Shown here: piece by piece, positions 14,621 through 21,858 of the stretch
Position numbering within the stretch: position 1 is the stretch's first letter
Layout of the letters: each line of letters opens with the position of its first letter
From: an uncultured Oscillospiraceae bacterium
Lineage (GTDB): Bacteria; Bacillota; Clostridia; Oscillospirales; Oscillospiraceae
Direction of reading: 5' to 3'
DNA: 64,000 nt
Assembly: GCA_947581795.1 (NCBI GenBank)
Contig: CANPVS010000001.1
Coordinates: 124,001-188,000 of the forward strand
Notes under the pieces: model-generated
Database searches by the model: none
Seen by the model: only the letters and a program-made list of their open reading frames with translations
What the model was told of the DNA's origin: nothing
Translations under genes and position numbers: made by a program

Positions 14621-15244
14621 CTATTTCTCTACGATAAAAATATTTTCCCCTCTGGGACCGGTGTTGCGGCGGAGGATAGGCAGGTCCGAGAGAAGGCGCT
14701 CCGCGGCCGGGGCATCGTAGGGGTGAAAGACCATACCGCTGGCGTATTGGATGCTGCCGTCCGGCAGGACAGTGTGCTCCCGGGACAGGTCACCCTCGTC
14801 CGGCGTGTCGAAGGCCAGCAGGAGCAGGCCGCCGGGACGGGTGATGCGCGTAAGCTCTTGAAGGGCTGTTTCCGCGTCGGGGACCGCCATGTGGTCCAGC
14901 ACGGAAAAGCAGACCACGGCATCGAAGGACCCGTCGGGGAAACCTGTGTCCAGGACGCTGGCGGTCTTATGTCCGGCCAGCTTGAGGCCGTACCGCGCCA
15001 GGACCCGCCCGGTGATCTCCACCGCCGTTTGGGACACATCGAGGGCCGTCACGTCAAAGCCATTGGAGGCCAGCGCCAGAGCATACGCCCCATAGCCGCA
15101 CCCGGCATCGCAGACAGAGCGGACATGATGCTCCCGGAAGAATTCTATTTCCGGAGAAGTCAGACGGTAATAGGGCTTGGCATAGGACAGAAAGTCCCGG
15201 TCCCTATCCCGTTTCCAGCTCCGCTCCCAAAAGTCCTCCGGCAT
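14621..15244 (-). CDS. Class I SAM-dependent methyltransferase
   Basis: A 207-aa Rossmann methyltransferase. Motif I is VCDAGCGYGAYALALA, motif II acidic residue in VTALDVS, motif IV in FDAVVCFSVLDHM, then a post-motif RPGGLLLLAFDTP. Substrate not deducible; the closest general type is the UbiE/Methyltransf_11 group. Met at 15244 is preferred since GAGGAGGG directly abuts the earlier ATG at 15250 and lies 6 nt from this one. Its promoter diverges from the ylmC-like gene. Confidence 0.85.
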   Translation of the reverse strand: MPEDFWERSWKRDRDRDFLSYAKPYYRLTSPEIEFFREHHVRSVCDAGCGYGAYALALASNGFDVTALDVSQTAVEITGRVLARYGLKLAGHKTASVLDTGFPDGSFDAVVCFSVLDHMAVPDAETALQELTRITRPGGLLLLAFDTPDEGDLSREHTVLPDGSIQYASGMVFHPYDAPAAERLLSDLPILRRNTGPRGENIFIVEK

Positions 15245-15273
15245 ATCCATCCCTCCTCTGTGTCGATATGCCG

Positions 15274-15302
15274 ATTATATGCCCTGCCGCGAAAAATGTA
15301 AA
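15274..15302 (-). promoter_or_regulatory. Promoter of the methyltransferase gene
   Basis: Minus-strand TTTACA (15297-15302), 17-nt spacer, TATAAT (15274-15279), about 30 nt before the start. Confidence 0.7.
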
Positions 15303-15356
15303 TCGTCCGCATGTTTTCGACAGGGGGCGCATACATACTATGGGAGGGATATGGAT

Positions 15357-15638
15357 ATGCTCAGCAGGTTTTCGGATTTTCGGTACAAGGAGGTCATCAA
15401 CGTCCGCTCCGGCCAGCGGCTGGGGTACGTGTGCGACGCGCTGTTCACCACCCAGGAGGGGCGCATCACGGCCTTGGTGGTGCCGGGGAAGGCCAAGTAT
15501 TTTGGCATGTTCGGCCGGGAGGAGGACTATGTGCTCCCCTGGGAGTGCATCAGCCGCATCGGGGACGACCTCATCCTGGTGGAGTCGGAGCACGGCATCC
15601 GCCGGGAAAAACGGCCCAAAAGAGCCCTGTTTTCGTGA
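15357..15638 (+). CDS. YlmC/YmxH family PRC-barrel sporulation protein
   Basis: A 93-aa protein (MLSRFSDFRYKEVINVRSGQ, continuing LGYVCDALFTTQEGRITALV and ending with VESEHGIRREKRPK) matching the YlmC/YmxH PRC-barrel family found in spore formers. B. subtilis relatives are linked to sporulation, but the molecular role is unclear. Met at 15357 is chosen because GGGAGGG is 8 nt away; the earlier ATG at 15351 is only 2 nt away. It lies just upstream of the rpsB promoter. Confidence 0.85.
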   Translation: MLSRFSDFRYKEVINVRSGQRLGYVCDALFTTQEGRITALVVPGKAKYFGMFGREEDYVLPWECISRIGDDLILVESEHGIRREKRPKRALFS

Positions 15639-15646
15639 AAAAATGC

Positions 15647-15675
15647 TTGAAATGGTTGGACAATGCTGATATAAT
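15647..15675 (+). promoter_or_regulatory. rpsB-tsf promoter
   Basis: TTGAAA (15647-15652), 17-nt spacer, perfect TATAAT (15670-15675). It gives a leader of about 110 nt containing GC-rich repeats (GGGTCCCGCAAGGGTGGCC) that could fold; autoregulation by S2 through this leader is possible but not shown. Confidence 0.8.
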
Positions 15676-15791
15676 ATTCCAGCTTGCCTATTACGCACGG
15701 ATGCTGACGCACGGCCGGGTCCCGCAAGGGTGGCCGCAAGGGTGAGGCGTCCGGAGGGTAAAAACTGAATAAATAAGGAGGAAAAAACGTA

Positions 15792-16553
15792 ATGGCAGTA
15801 GTAACTATGAAGCAGCTCCTGGAGGCTGGCGTCCACTTCGGTCACCAGACCCGCCGCTGGAACCCCAAGATGGCGGAGTACATTTACCTGGAGCGCAACG
15901 GCATCTATATCATCGACCTGCAGAAGACCGCGAAGAAGCTGGAGGAGGCTTACGCCTTCGTCCGCCAGCTCGCCGAGAGCGGCCAGTCCATCCTGTTCGT
16001 GGGCACCAAGAAGCAGGCCCATGACGCGGTGGCCGAGGAGGCCAGCCGGGTGGGCCAGTACTACGTGAACGCCCGCTGGCTGGGCGGCATGCTCACCAAC
16101 TTCAAGACCATGCGCACCCGCGTGGACCGTCTGAACCAGCTCAAGCGCATGCAGGAGGACGGCACCTTCGATATGCTGCCCAAGAAGGAAGTCATGAAGC
16201 TCATGGGCGAGCAGGCCAAACTGGAGAAGTACCTGGGCGGCGTGAAGGACATGAAGAAGCTCCCCGGCGCCCTGTTCGTGATAGACCCCCGGAAGGAGCA
16301 CAACGCCATCGCCGAGGCCCGCAAGCTCCACATCCCCATCGTGGCCATCGTGGACACCAACTGCGACCCCGACGAGATCGACTACGTCATCCCCGGCAAC
16401 GACGACGCCATCCGCGCCATCCGGTTGATCTCCAACGCCATGGCCAACGCCGTGCAGGAGGGCCGCCAGGGCCTGGACGCCGAGAACGCTGAGGCAGAGG
16501 CTCCCGCTGCTGAAGTTACCGAGGAAGAGACCGCTAAGGAGGAAGAGGAATAA
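15792..16553 (+). CDS. rpsB: 30S ribosomal protein S2
   Basis: A 253-aa protein with canonical S2 sequence: [27 protein letters not shown]-like [26 protein letters not shown] and [20 protein letters not shown]. Binds 16S rRNA and is needed for S1-independent initiation complexes. The C terminus carries an acidic Ala/Glu tail. Ribosome site AGGAGG lies 9 nt upstream. The stop overlaps the tsf start by 1 nt (TAATG), the usual rpsB-tsf operon. Confidence 0.99.
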   Translation: MAVVTMKQLLEAGVHFGHQTRRWNPKMAEYIYLERNGIYIIDLQKTAKKLEEAYAFVRQLAESGQSILFVGTKKQAHDAVAEEASRVGQYYVNARWLGGMLTNFKTMRTRVDRLNQLKRMQEDGTFDMLPKKEVMKLMGEQAKLEKYLGGVKDMKKLPGALFVIDPRKEHNAIAEARKLHIPIVAIVDTNCDPDEIDYVIPGNDDAIRAIRLISNAMANAVQEGRQGLDAENAEAEAPAAEVTEEETAKEEEE

Positions 16554-17470
16554 TGGCTGCTGTTACCGCGAAAATGGTCAATGACCTGCGCCAGAGCACC
16601 GGCGCAGGGCTCATGGATTGCAAGAAGGCTCTGGTCGCCTGCGACGGCGACATGGACAAGGCTGTCGACTACCTGCGCGAGAAAGGTCTCGCCAGCGCCG
16701 GCAAGAAGGCCGGCCGCATCGCGGCCGAAGGCATGGCCTACGCCACCGTCATCGACGGCGTCGGCGTGGTGGTGGAGGTCAACTGCGAGAGCGACTTTGT
16801 CGCCAGCAACGAGCTGTTCACCGGCTTCGTGAAGGACCTGGCCAAGGTCATCGCCAAGGAAAACCCCGCCGACGTGGAGGCCCTGCAGAACTGCAAGTGG
16901 GTGGACGGCAAGACCACCGTGGCCGACGCCAAGAACGAGGTGTTCCTGTCCCTGCGGGAGAACATGCAGATCCGCCGCTTCGCCCGCGTGGCCGAGGGCG
17001 TGAACGTGCCCTACGTGCACATGAACGGCAAGGTGGGCGTGCTGGTGACCCTGGACACCGCCTCTACCGCTGACGCCACCATCGAGCTGGGCAAGGACGT
17101 GGCCATGCAGATCTGCGCCATGCGTCCCCAGTACTTGGACAAGTCCGTGGTGGACGAGGCTTTCATCGCCCATGAGAAGGAAGTCCGCCTGGCCCAGGCC
17201 ATGCAGGACCCCAAGAACGCCAAGAAGCCCGAGGCCATCATCGAGAAGATCGTCATGGGCGGCATCGAGAAGTACTACAAGGAGATCTGCCTCCTGCAGC
17301 AGGCCTACGTGAAGGGCGAGGGCGAGGACGTGGCCGCTCACGTCGCCGCCGTGGCCAAGGAAGTGGGCGCGCCCATCGCCGTGAAGAGCTATATCCGCTT
17401 CGAGAAGGGCGAGGGCATCGAAAAGCGTCAGGACGACCTGGCCGCCGAAGTGGCCAAGATGATCGGCTGA
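16553..17470 (+). CDS. tsf: Elongation factor Ts
   Basis: A 305-aa protein with the N-terminal UBA-like domain (VNDLRQSTGAGLMDCKKALV) and the two core subdomains (VVVEVNCESDFVASNELF; YIRFEKGEGIEKRQDDLAAE at the end). It is the guanine-nucleotide exchange factor for EF-Tu. Length is normal for Clostridia. Translationally coupled to rpsB; a strong terminator follows. Confidence 0.99.
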   Translation: MAAVTAKMVNDLRQSTGAGLMDCKKALVACDGDMDKAVDYLREKGLASAGKKAGRIAAEGMAYATVIDGVGVVVEVNCESDFVASNELFTGFVKDLAKVIAKENPADVEALQNCKWVDGKTTVADAKNEVFLSLRENMQIRRFARVAEGVNVPYVHMNGKVGVLVTLDTASTADATIELGKDVAMQICAMRPQYLDKSVVDEAFIAHEKEVRLAQAMQDPKNAKKPEAIIEKIVMGGIEKYYKEICLLQQAYVKGEGEDVAAHVAAVAKEVGAPIAVKSYIRFEKGEGIEKRQDDLAAEVAKMIG

Positions 17471-17492
17471 GACGAACGATAGCAAACGTAAG

Positions 17493-17524
17493 AGAGGCGC
17501 TCCGAACGGGGCGCCTCTTTTTTA
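17493..17524 (+). terminator. rpsB-tsf terminator
   Basis: AGAGGCGC / GCGCCTCT stem with a 10-nt loop followed by TTTTTT. Confidence 0.9.
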
Positions 17525-17527
17525 TTT

Positions 17528-17582
17528 TCTCTCCCTCAGTCAGCGCCAAAGGCGCTGACAGCCCCCTCGTCAGAGGGGGCCA
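17528..17582. repeat. Family A repeat, half copy A3
   Basis: Only the right half of the element: CTCTCCCTCAGTCAGCGCC, its inverse GGCGCTGAC, then CCCTCGTCAGAGGGGGCC. It lies directly after the tsf terminator and before the plsC promoter. Confidence 0.75.
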
Positions 17583-17603
17583 TGTTATAGGGCGGTCATT
17601 GAT

Positions 17604-17632
17604 TTGACACCACTCAGGATATGGGGTAAAAT
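17604..17632 (+). promoter_or_regulatory. plsC promoter
   Basis: TTGACA (17604-17609), 17-nt spacer, TAAAAT (17627-17632), 30 nt before the start codon. Confidence 0.8.
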
Positions 17633-17662
17633 CGGAGGGAAGAAACAGAGAGGAGGGCCGGG

Positions 17663-18484
17663 ATGAAGAGGCGTGACGACGGGCTGGGAAAGGTATTCTG
17701 GCCCTATTATATCGGCGCGGCGGTCATCTGCGCGGTGCTGGGGTATATATACCACTGGAACGTGTGGATGTGGCTGGGCATGTTCGTCTGCTGGACGGTG
17801 ACGCTAGTGGTGGCGTGGGCGCTGGTCGTGTGGGTCCTGTCACTGACGGTGGACCTCAACAAACCCGTGAAGGAGGACCACCCCGGGGCCCGGCGGATCA
17901 TCATCAGCTTCATCGGGATCCTGTGCCGCATCGGGCGGCTCCGCATCCACGTGACCGGCTGGGAGAACATCCCGGAGGGGCGGTTTTTGCTGGTGGGGAA
18001 CCACCGTAGCAACTATGACCCCATCCTCACCATCTGGGCCCTGCGGCAGAAGGGCATAAACATCGCCTTCATCACCAAGCCGGAGAACATGAAGATACCC
18101 CTGGTGCGGTACATCCACATGGGCAACTACCTGGTCATCGACCGGGACGACCCCCGCAAGGCCATCGCCACCATCAACGCCGCGGCGGAGCTATTGGAAA
18201 ACGACGTGGTGAGCGTGGGCGTGTACCCCGAGGGCACCCGCAGCAAGGCCAAAGAGATGCTGCCCTTCCACAACGCCGTGTTCAAAATCGTCCAGAAGGC
18301 GAAGGCGCCCCTGGTGGTGGCCGCCGTCACCGGCACGGAGAACATCAGCAAAAATATGCCTTGGCGGCAAACGGACGTGTATCTGAACTTCTGCGCCTGC
18401 CTGCCCGACGCGGCGGCTATGTCCACCAAGGATATGAGCGAGCGGACGCGGGAGCTTCTCCAGACCGCCATGGGCGCGGACTGA
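17663..18484 (+). CDS. plsC: 1-acyl-sn-glycerol-3-phosphate acyltransferase (PlsC family)
   Basis: A 273-aa protein with two N-terminal membrane helices (about residues 10-70) and the acyltransferase motifs NHRSNYDP (NHX4D), FITKPENMKIPLVRYI and YPEGTRSK. It would acylate lysophosphatidate to phosphatidate in phospholipid synthesis. Own promoter, strong GAGGAGGG ribosome site, monocistronic by appearance. The N-terminal helices make it slightly longer than the shortest PlsC forms. Confidence 0.88.
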   Translation: MKRRDDGLGKVFWPYYIGAAVICAVLGYIYHWNVWMWLGMFVCWTVTLVVAWALVVWVLSLTVDLNKPVKEDHPGARRIIISFIGILCRIGRLRIHVTGWENIPEGRFLLVGNHRSNYDPILTIWALRQKGINIAFITKPENMKIPLVRYIHMGNYLVIDRDDPRKAIATINAAAELLENDVVSVGVYPEGTRSKAKEMLPFHNAVFKIVQKAKAPLVVAAVTGTENISKNMPWRQTDVYLNFCACLPDAAAMSTKDMSERTRELLQTAMGAD

Positions 18485-18491
18485 GGCGTTT

Positions 18492-18520
18492 TTGCATTTG
18501 TTTGGCAAATGTGATATAAT
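18492..18520 (+). promoter_or_regulatory. Promoter of the 18560 membrane-protein gene
   Basis: TTGCAT (18492-18497), 17-nt spacer, TATAAT (18515-18520). The spacer includes the inverted pair CATTTG/CAAATG around TTTGG. Confidence 0.75.
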
Positions 18521-18559
18521 ATACCTATCTAGAGCGTCGCCCGAAAGGAGGGAAGGCGT

Positions 18560-19249
18560 TTGAAAAAGCGTGAACGGAAAAAGGACAAGCCCCGGACGGA
18601 CAGGCAGAAGAAGTCCCGGAAAAAGAAGATAGCCGCCGGCATCGCCGGTATGCTGCTGGCCGCGGGCGTGACCGTGAACGAGGCCTTCGACCCCAAGGAG
18701 CTGATGCAGAAGGCCCCCGCGGACAGAAACCCGATCCAGGAGCAGGCGGCAGCCGCCCAGGCCCGGCAGGTGATCCAGGCGGAGAGCTATGAGCGCATCT
18801 CCCTGGCCGACGCGGTGCGGGGCTGGTTCATCCGGCTGCCCGTGGCGGTGAAAGGCACCATTTTGCTGCCCCTGTGGGCCATCGGCGCCATACCCGTGGC
18901 GCTGGCCTCGGCGCTGTCGCCCCTGCGGTGGGCGGTGCTGACCCTGGCGCTGCAGGTGGCCATACTCATCGCCCTGTTCTGCGGTGTGTACAAGCTGGTA
19001 TTCCCCCATCGGAAGGTGCGGGAGCTGTTCCGGCGGAAGAACCTGCGCTGGCTGTTTTTGGGGGCGCTGACCGTGACACTGGCCAACATCCTGCTGACCC
19101 GGCTGTGGACCGACTGGCCCATATGGCGGGCGGTGATCCTGGCCCTGGTGGGCCTCGCCGTACTGTGCGTGCTCTATAAGCGCATATGCGGCGCGTTCAA
19201 GGCCCCGGAGCCGGAGGTCGTGAAGACCCGTCTCGTGGTGGACGGCTGA
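18560..19249 (+). CDS. Conserved-looking membrane protein of unknown function
   Basis: A 229-aa protein from a TTG start with GGAGGGAAG upstream. The first 33 residues are strongly basic (KKRERKKDKPRTDRQKKSRK), followed by a membrane helix, an Ala/Gln-rich linker, and three or four further hydrophobic helices (WAVLTLALQVAILIALFCGV; LFLGALTVTLANILL; AVILALVGLAVLCVL). The basic N terminus should be cytoplasmic and could contact nucleic acid or lipid headgroups. No family recognised. Own promoter and terminator. Confidence 0.65.
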   Translation: MKKRERKKDKPRTDRQKKSRKKKIAAGIAGMLLAAGVTVNEAFDPKELMQKAPADRNPIQEQAAAAQARQVIQAESYERISLADAVRGWFIRLPVAVKGTILLPLWAIGAIPVALASALSPLRWAVLTLALQVAILIALFCGVYKLVFPHRKVRELFRRKNLRWLFLGALTVTLANILLTRLWTDWPIWRAVILALVGLAVLCVLYKRICGAFKAPEPEVVKTRLVVDG

Positions 19250-19268
19250 ATGGAACAAAGACAAAAGG

Positions 19269-19302
19269 CGGGCCGCCGGAAACTTCCGGCGGCCCGTTTT
19301 TT
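19269..19302 (+). terminator. Strong Rho-independent terminator
   Basis: CGGGCCGCCGGAA and TTCCGGCGGCCCG are perfect inverted copies separated by AC, followed by TTTTTT. Confidence 0.9.
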
Positions 19303-19309
19303 GCCGTCG

Positions 19310-19338
19310 TTGACAAAGCCGGAGCAGGCGGATATACT
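19310..19338 (+). promoter_or_regulatory. Promoter of the Mrp/Nbp35-type ATPase gene
   Basis: TTGACA (19310-19315), 17-nt spacer, TATACT (19333-19338). Confidence 0.8.
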
Positions 19339-19377
19339 ACTGCGTAGAGCAAATTCCATTAATAGGAGTGTAACGTC

Positions 19378-20199
19378 ATGAGCGAAGAGTGTTCCCATAA
19401 CTGCGAAAATTGCGGCGTGGACTGCGCCCAGCGTTCGGAGCCGTCCAGCCTTCTGGAGCCCTTGAACGAGCTTTCCCGGGTGGGGAAGGTCATCGCCGTC
19501 GTCAGCGGCAAGGGCGGCGTGGGCAAGAGCATGGTCACCAGCATGCTGGCGGTGAGCGCCGCCAAGGCGGGGAAAAAGGTGGGCGTGCTGGACGCGGACA
19601 TCACCGGCCCCTCCATCCCCACGGCCTTCGGCGTCCACGGCCGGCCCTACGGCACCGAAAAGGGTATGCCCGCCCTGGTGAGCCGGGACGGCGTGAAGAT
19701 CATGAGCATCAACCTGCTTCTGGACAACGAGACCGACCCGGTGGTGTGGCGGGGGCCCATCATCGCCTCGGCGGTGAAGCAGTTCTGGACCGACGTCATC
19801 TGGGGCGACGTGGACTGCCTGTTCGTGGACATGCCTCCCGGGACCGGCGACGTGCCCCTCACGGTGTTCCAGTCTTTGCCCATCAGCGGCGTCGTGGTGG
19901 TCACCACGCCCCAGGACCTGGTGGGCATGATCGTAGAAAAGGCCGTAAACATGGCGAAGATGATGAACGTGCCCGTGCTGGGTCTCGTGGAGAACATGGC
20001 CTGGTACGAGTGCCCCTGCTGCGGGCAGAAGCTGCCCGTGTTCGGCCAGAGCCACGTGGAGGAGCAGGGCCTGCGTCTCGGCATCGGCAACACCGTAAGC
20101 CTTCCTCTGGACCCCGCGGTGGCGGCGGCCTGCGACGGCGGCCACGTGGAGGACGCGGACGTGTCCCGCCTGTGGGACTTCTCCCAGCGTCTGCTATAA
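19378..20199 (+). CDS. Mrp/Nbp35-family iron-sulfur carrier ATPase
   Basis: A 273-aa P-loop ATPase of the MinD/Mrp class with deviant Walker A GKGGVGKS (residues 43-50), VGVLDADITGPS, FVDMPPGTGD and a C-terminal CPCCG pair (near YECPCCGQKLP). The N terminus has a Cys cluster (CSHNCENCGVDC) similar to eukaryotic Nbp35. These proteins bind and transfer Fe-S clusters. Monocistronic with its own promoter. The presence of both cysteine sites supports cluster binding; client proteins unknown. Confidence 0.88.
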   Translation: MSEECSHNCENCGVDCAQRSEPSSLLEPLNELSRVGKVIAVVSGKGGVGKSMVTSMLAVSAAKAGKKVGVLDADITGPSIPTAFGVHGRPYGTEKGMPALVSRDGVKIMSINLLLDNETDPVVWRGPIIASAVKQFWTDVIWGDVDCLFVDMPPGTGDVPLTVFQSLPISGVVVVTTPQDLVGMIVEKAVNMAKMMNVPVLGLVENMAWYECPCCGQKLPVFGQSHVEEQGLRLGIGNTVSLPLDPAVAAACDGGHVEDADVSRLWDFSQRLL

Positions 20200-20221
20200 G
20201 AGGAAAAGAAACGTTAAAAGT

Positions 20222-20250
20222 ACCGCCCGGCTGTTCATCAGCCGGGCGGT
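20222..20250. terminator. Bidirectional terminator between Mrp and HTH genes
   Basis: ACCGCCCGGCTG-TTCAT-CAGCCGGGCGGT, perfect 12-bp stem. On the minus strand ACTTTT follows, so it mainly serves the HTH gene. Confidence 0.7.
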
Positions 20251-20450
20251 CAGTCGTCTTTATACTCCGCGATATCTTCCAGCTTGCAATTGAGTATCCG
20301 GCACAGCTGGGAGAGAGTGTAGGTGCTCACGTTCTCGTTCTTCCGCAGCCGGTCCAGCTGGCCGCTGCTCACGTGATAATCCCGTATGAGCTTGTATTGG
20401 GAGACGCCCCGGTCCCGCATAGTGGCCCAGAGCCGGTCGTAGACGATCAT
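20250..20450 (-). CDS. Small XRE-type HTH regulator
   Basis: A 66-aa HTH protein (MIVYDRLWATMRDRGVSQYK, then LIRDYHVSSGQLDRLRKNEN and LSQLCRILNCKLEDIAEY), a compact regulator type common in Clostridia. Met at 20450 is chosen over the GTG at 20462 because AAAGGTG lies about 9 nt upstream. It is transcribed divergently from the secreted repeat protein at 20564, and their -35 boxes overlap, so it probably controls that gene, itself, or both. Confidence 0.85.
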   Translation of the reverse strand: MIVYDRLWATMRDRGVSQYKLIRDYHVSSGQLDRLRKNENVSTYTLSQLCRILNCKLEDIAEYKDD

Positions 20451-20481
20451 ATGGCAAAGCACCTTTACTAGCTTTGCTCAT

Positions 20482-20532
20482 AGCATATTTTCTTATTCGT
20501 TTGTTGACAATAGCCCGTATTCGGGCTATAAT
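20482..20532. promoter_or_regulatory. Overlapping divergent promoters with a perfect operator palindrome
   Basis: Plus strand: TTGACA (20504-20509), 17-nt spacer, TATAAT (20527-20532). Minus strand: TTGTCA (20505-20510), 17-nt spacer, TATGCT (20482-20487). The two -35 boxes coincide. The plus-strand spacer is almost filled by TAGCCCG-TATT-CGGGCTA (20511-20528), a perfect 7-bp inverted repeat that also touches the -10. A repressor there would block the secreted protein gene and could still affect the HTH gene. Confidence 0.75.
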
Positions 20533-20563
20533 TTCGTCATCAAACGACGAGGAGGATATGGCG

Positions 20564-21403
20564 ATGAAAAAGCTGTTTTTGAGGTGCCTGTGCCTGTGTA
20601 TGGTACTGACAGCGGCGCTGAGCATGGGGACGTATGCCCTGGCGGACGGTGAATTTGAGGAAGTGACGGCCGTAGACAATGACGAGTGCGCCGTCACCAT
20701 CACGGACATCGACCCGGACGATATGTGGGGCTATACATTGAAGGCGCTGCTGGAAAACAAGTCTGCTGACAAGACTTATGTTTTCTCTGTGGAGACGGCA
20801 TTCGTAAACGGCGTGGAATGCGACCCGTTTTTTGGCAGTGAAGTGGCGTCGGGGAAGAAGTCCAATGAGGATATCAGCTTTGACCTGGACACGTTGGAGG
20901 AAAACGGCGTGGGCGAGCCCACGGACATAGAACTCATCTTCCGGGTACATGATTCTGACGACTGGATGGCGGACGATGTGGCCTATGAGACAGTACATGT
21001 CTATCCCAAAGGAGAGGAAGAGGCCCAGTTTTTCCAGCGTCCGGCCCAGGATACGGATACAGTTCTGGTAGATAACGACGATATCTCCGTCATTGTCACC
21101 GGCTATGAACCTGACAGCCTCTGGGGCTACGCTGTAAAGCTGTTTCTGGTCAATAAGACCGATAGGACCTTGGTGTTTACCGCAGATAATACCTCTGTAA
21201 ACGGCTTCATGTTGGACCCTTATTATGGACATGAGCTGAAGCCGGGAAAGTGCTGCTTCGACGAGATGACCTGGTTCGACTCGGATTTGGAGGACAACGG
21301 GATCGAGACAGTGGAGGACATCGAATTCTCTCTGCGTGTATATGACAGCGACGACTGGACGGCGGATGACATTTTCAATGATGTCCTGACGCTGACACCC
21401 TGA
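20564..21403 (+). CDS. Secreted protein with two tandem homologous domains
   Basis: The 279-aa product has a signal peptide (MKKLFLRCLCLCMVLTAALS, cleavage near YALA-DG). Two repeats of about 110-120 residues follow. Each begins VDND, continues with MWGYTLKALLENKSADKTYVF or LWGYAVKLFLVNKTDRTLVF, then VNG...DPFFG / VNG...DPYYG, and closes with DSDDWMADD / DSDDWTADD. This is an internal duplication of a beta-sandwich-like unit; no family name is certain. Met at 20564 is 8 nt from GGAGGA; Met at 20558 is only 2 nt away. Control by the adjacent HTH gene is likely. Confidence 0.7.
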   Translation: MKKLFLRCLCLCMVLTAALSMGTYALADGEFEEVTAVDNDECAVTITDIDPDDMWGYTLKALLENKSADKTYVFSVETAFVNGVECDPFFGSEVASGKKSNEDISFDLDTLEENGVGEPTDIELIFRVHDSDDWMADDVAYETVHVYPKGEEEAQFFQRPAQDTDTVLVDNDDISVIVTGYEPDSLWGYAVKLFLVNKTDRTLVFTADNTSVNGFMLDPYYGHELKPGKCCFDEMTWFDSDLEDNGIETVEDIEFSLRVYDSDDWTADDIFNDVLTLTP

Positions 21404-21411
21404 GAAGGTAC

Positions 21412-21453
21412 AAAAAGCCCCCGCCTGGCGGGTATGCCGGGCGGGGGCTTTTT
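21412..21453. terminator. Bidirectional terminator between convergent genes
   Basis: AAAAAGCCCCCGCC ... GGCGGGGGCTTTTT with an internal GCGGGTATGCCGG region; A and T tracts flank both sides, so it can serve the secreted protein gene and ridA. Confidence 0.9.
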
Positions 21454-21461
21454 GTGTCGGT

Positions 21462-21839
21462 TCAGTGCAGGGCGGCGACGATCTCGATCTCGCACAGGAC
21501 CTTCTTGGGTAGCTCCTTCACCGCCACGCAGGAGCGGGCGGGTTTGCCGATGAAATACTGGGCGTACACGCCGTTGAAGGCGGCGAAGTCGGCCATGTCG
21601 GCCAGGAAACAGGTGGTCTTCACCACGTCCTCAAAGGTCAGGCCGTTGGCCTTCAATATGGCGGCGATGTTTTGGCAGGCCCGGTGGGTCTGCTCCTCGA
21701 TGGTCCCGCCCACGATCTCGCCGGTGCCGGGCATGAGGGGGACCTGGCCGGAGGCGAAGAGGAAGCCGTTCGCCTTCACGGCCTGGGAGTAGGGGCCGAT
21801 AGCCTCGGGGGCGTCGGGGGTATAGGTCTTTTCCAGCAT
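21462..21839 (-). CDS. ridA: RidA family 2-iminobutanoate/2-iminopropanoate deaminase
   Basis: A 125-aa YjgF/RidA protein: EAIGPYSQAVKANGFLFASG at the N terminus and the signature ARSCVAVKELPK with the substrate-binding Arg near the C terminus (then CEIEIVAAL). It hydrolyses reactive enamine/imine intermediates released by threonine dehydratase. It sits 19 nt after ilvA in the same operon, so producer and detoxifier of the intermediate are co-expressed. Confidence 0.93.
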   Translation of the reverse strand: MLEKTYTPDAPEAIGPYSQAVKANGFLFASGQVPLMPGTGEIVGGTIEEQTHRACQNIAAILKANGLTFEDVVKTTCFLADMADFAAFNGVYAQYFIGKPARSCVAVKELPKKVLCEIEIVAALH

Positions 21840-21858
21840 GGTATGCGCTCCTTTCCTG

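Noticed and set aside
15311-15340. Sporulation (sigma-E/K-like) promoter before the YlmC-like gene, CATACATA at 15330-15337
   Set aside because: The start site would fall inside the ribosome-binding sequence at 15342, leaving no usable leader; no good -35 partner at correct spacing.
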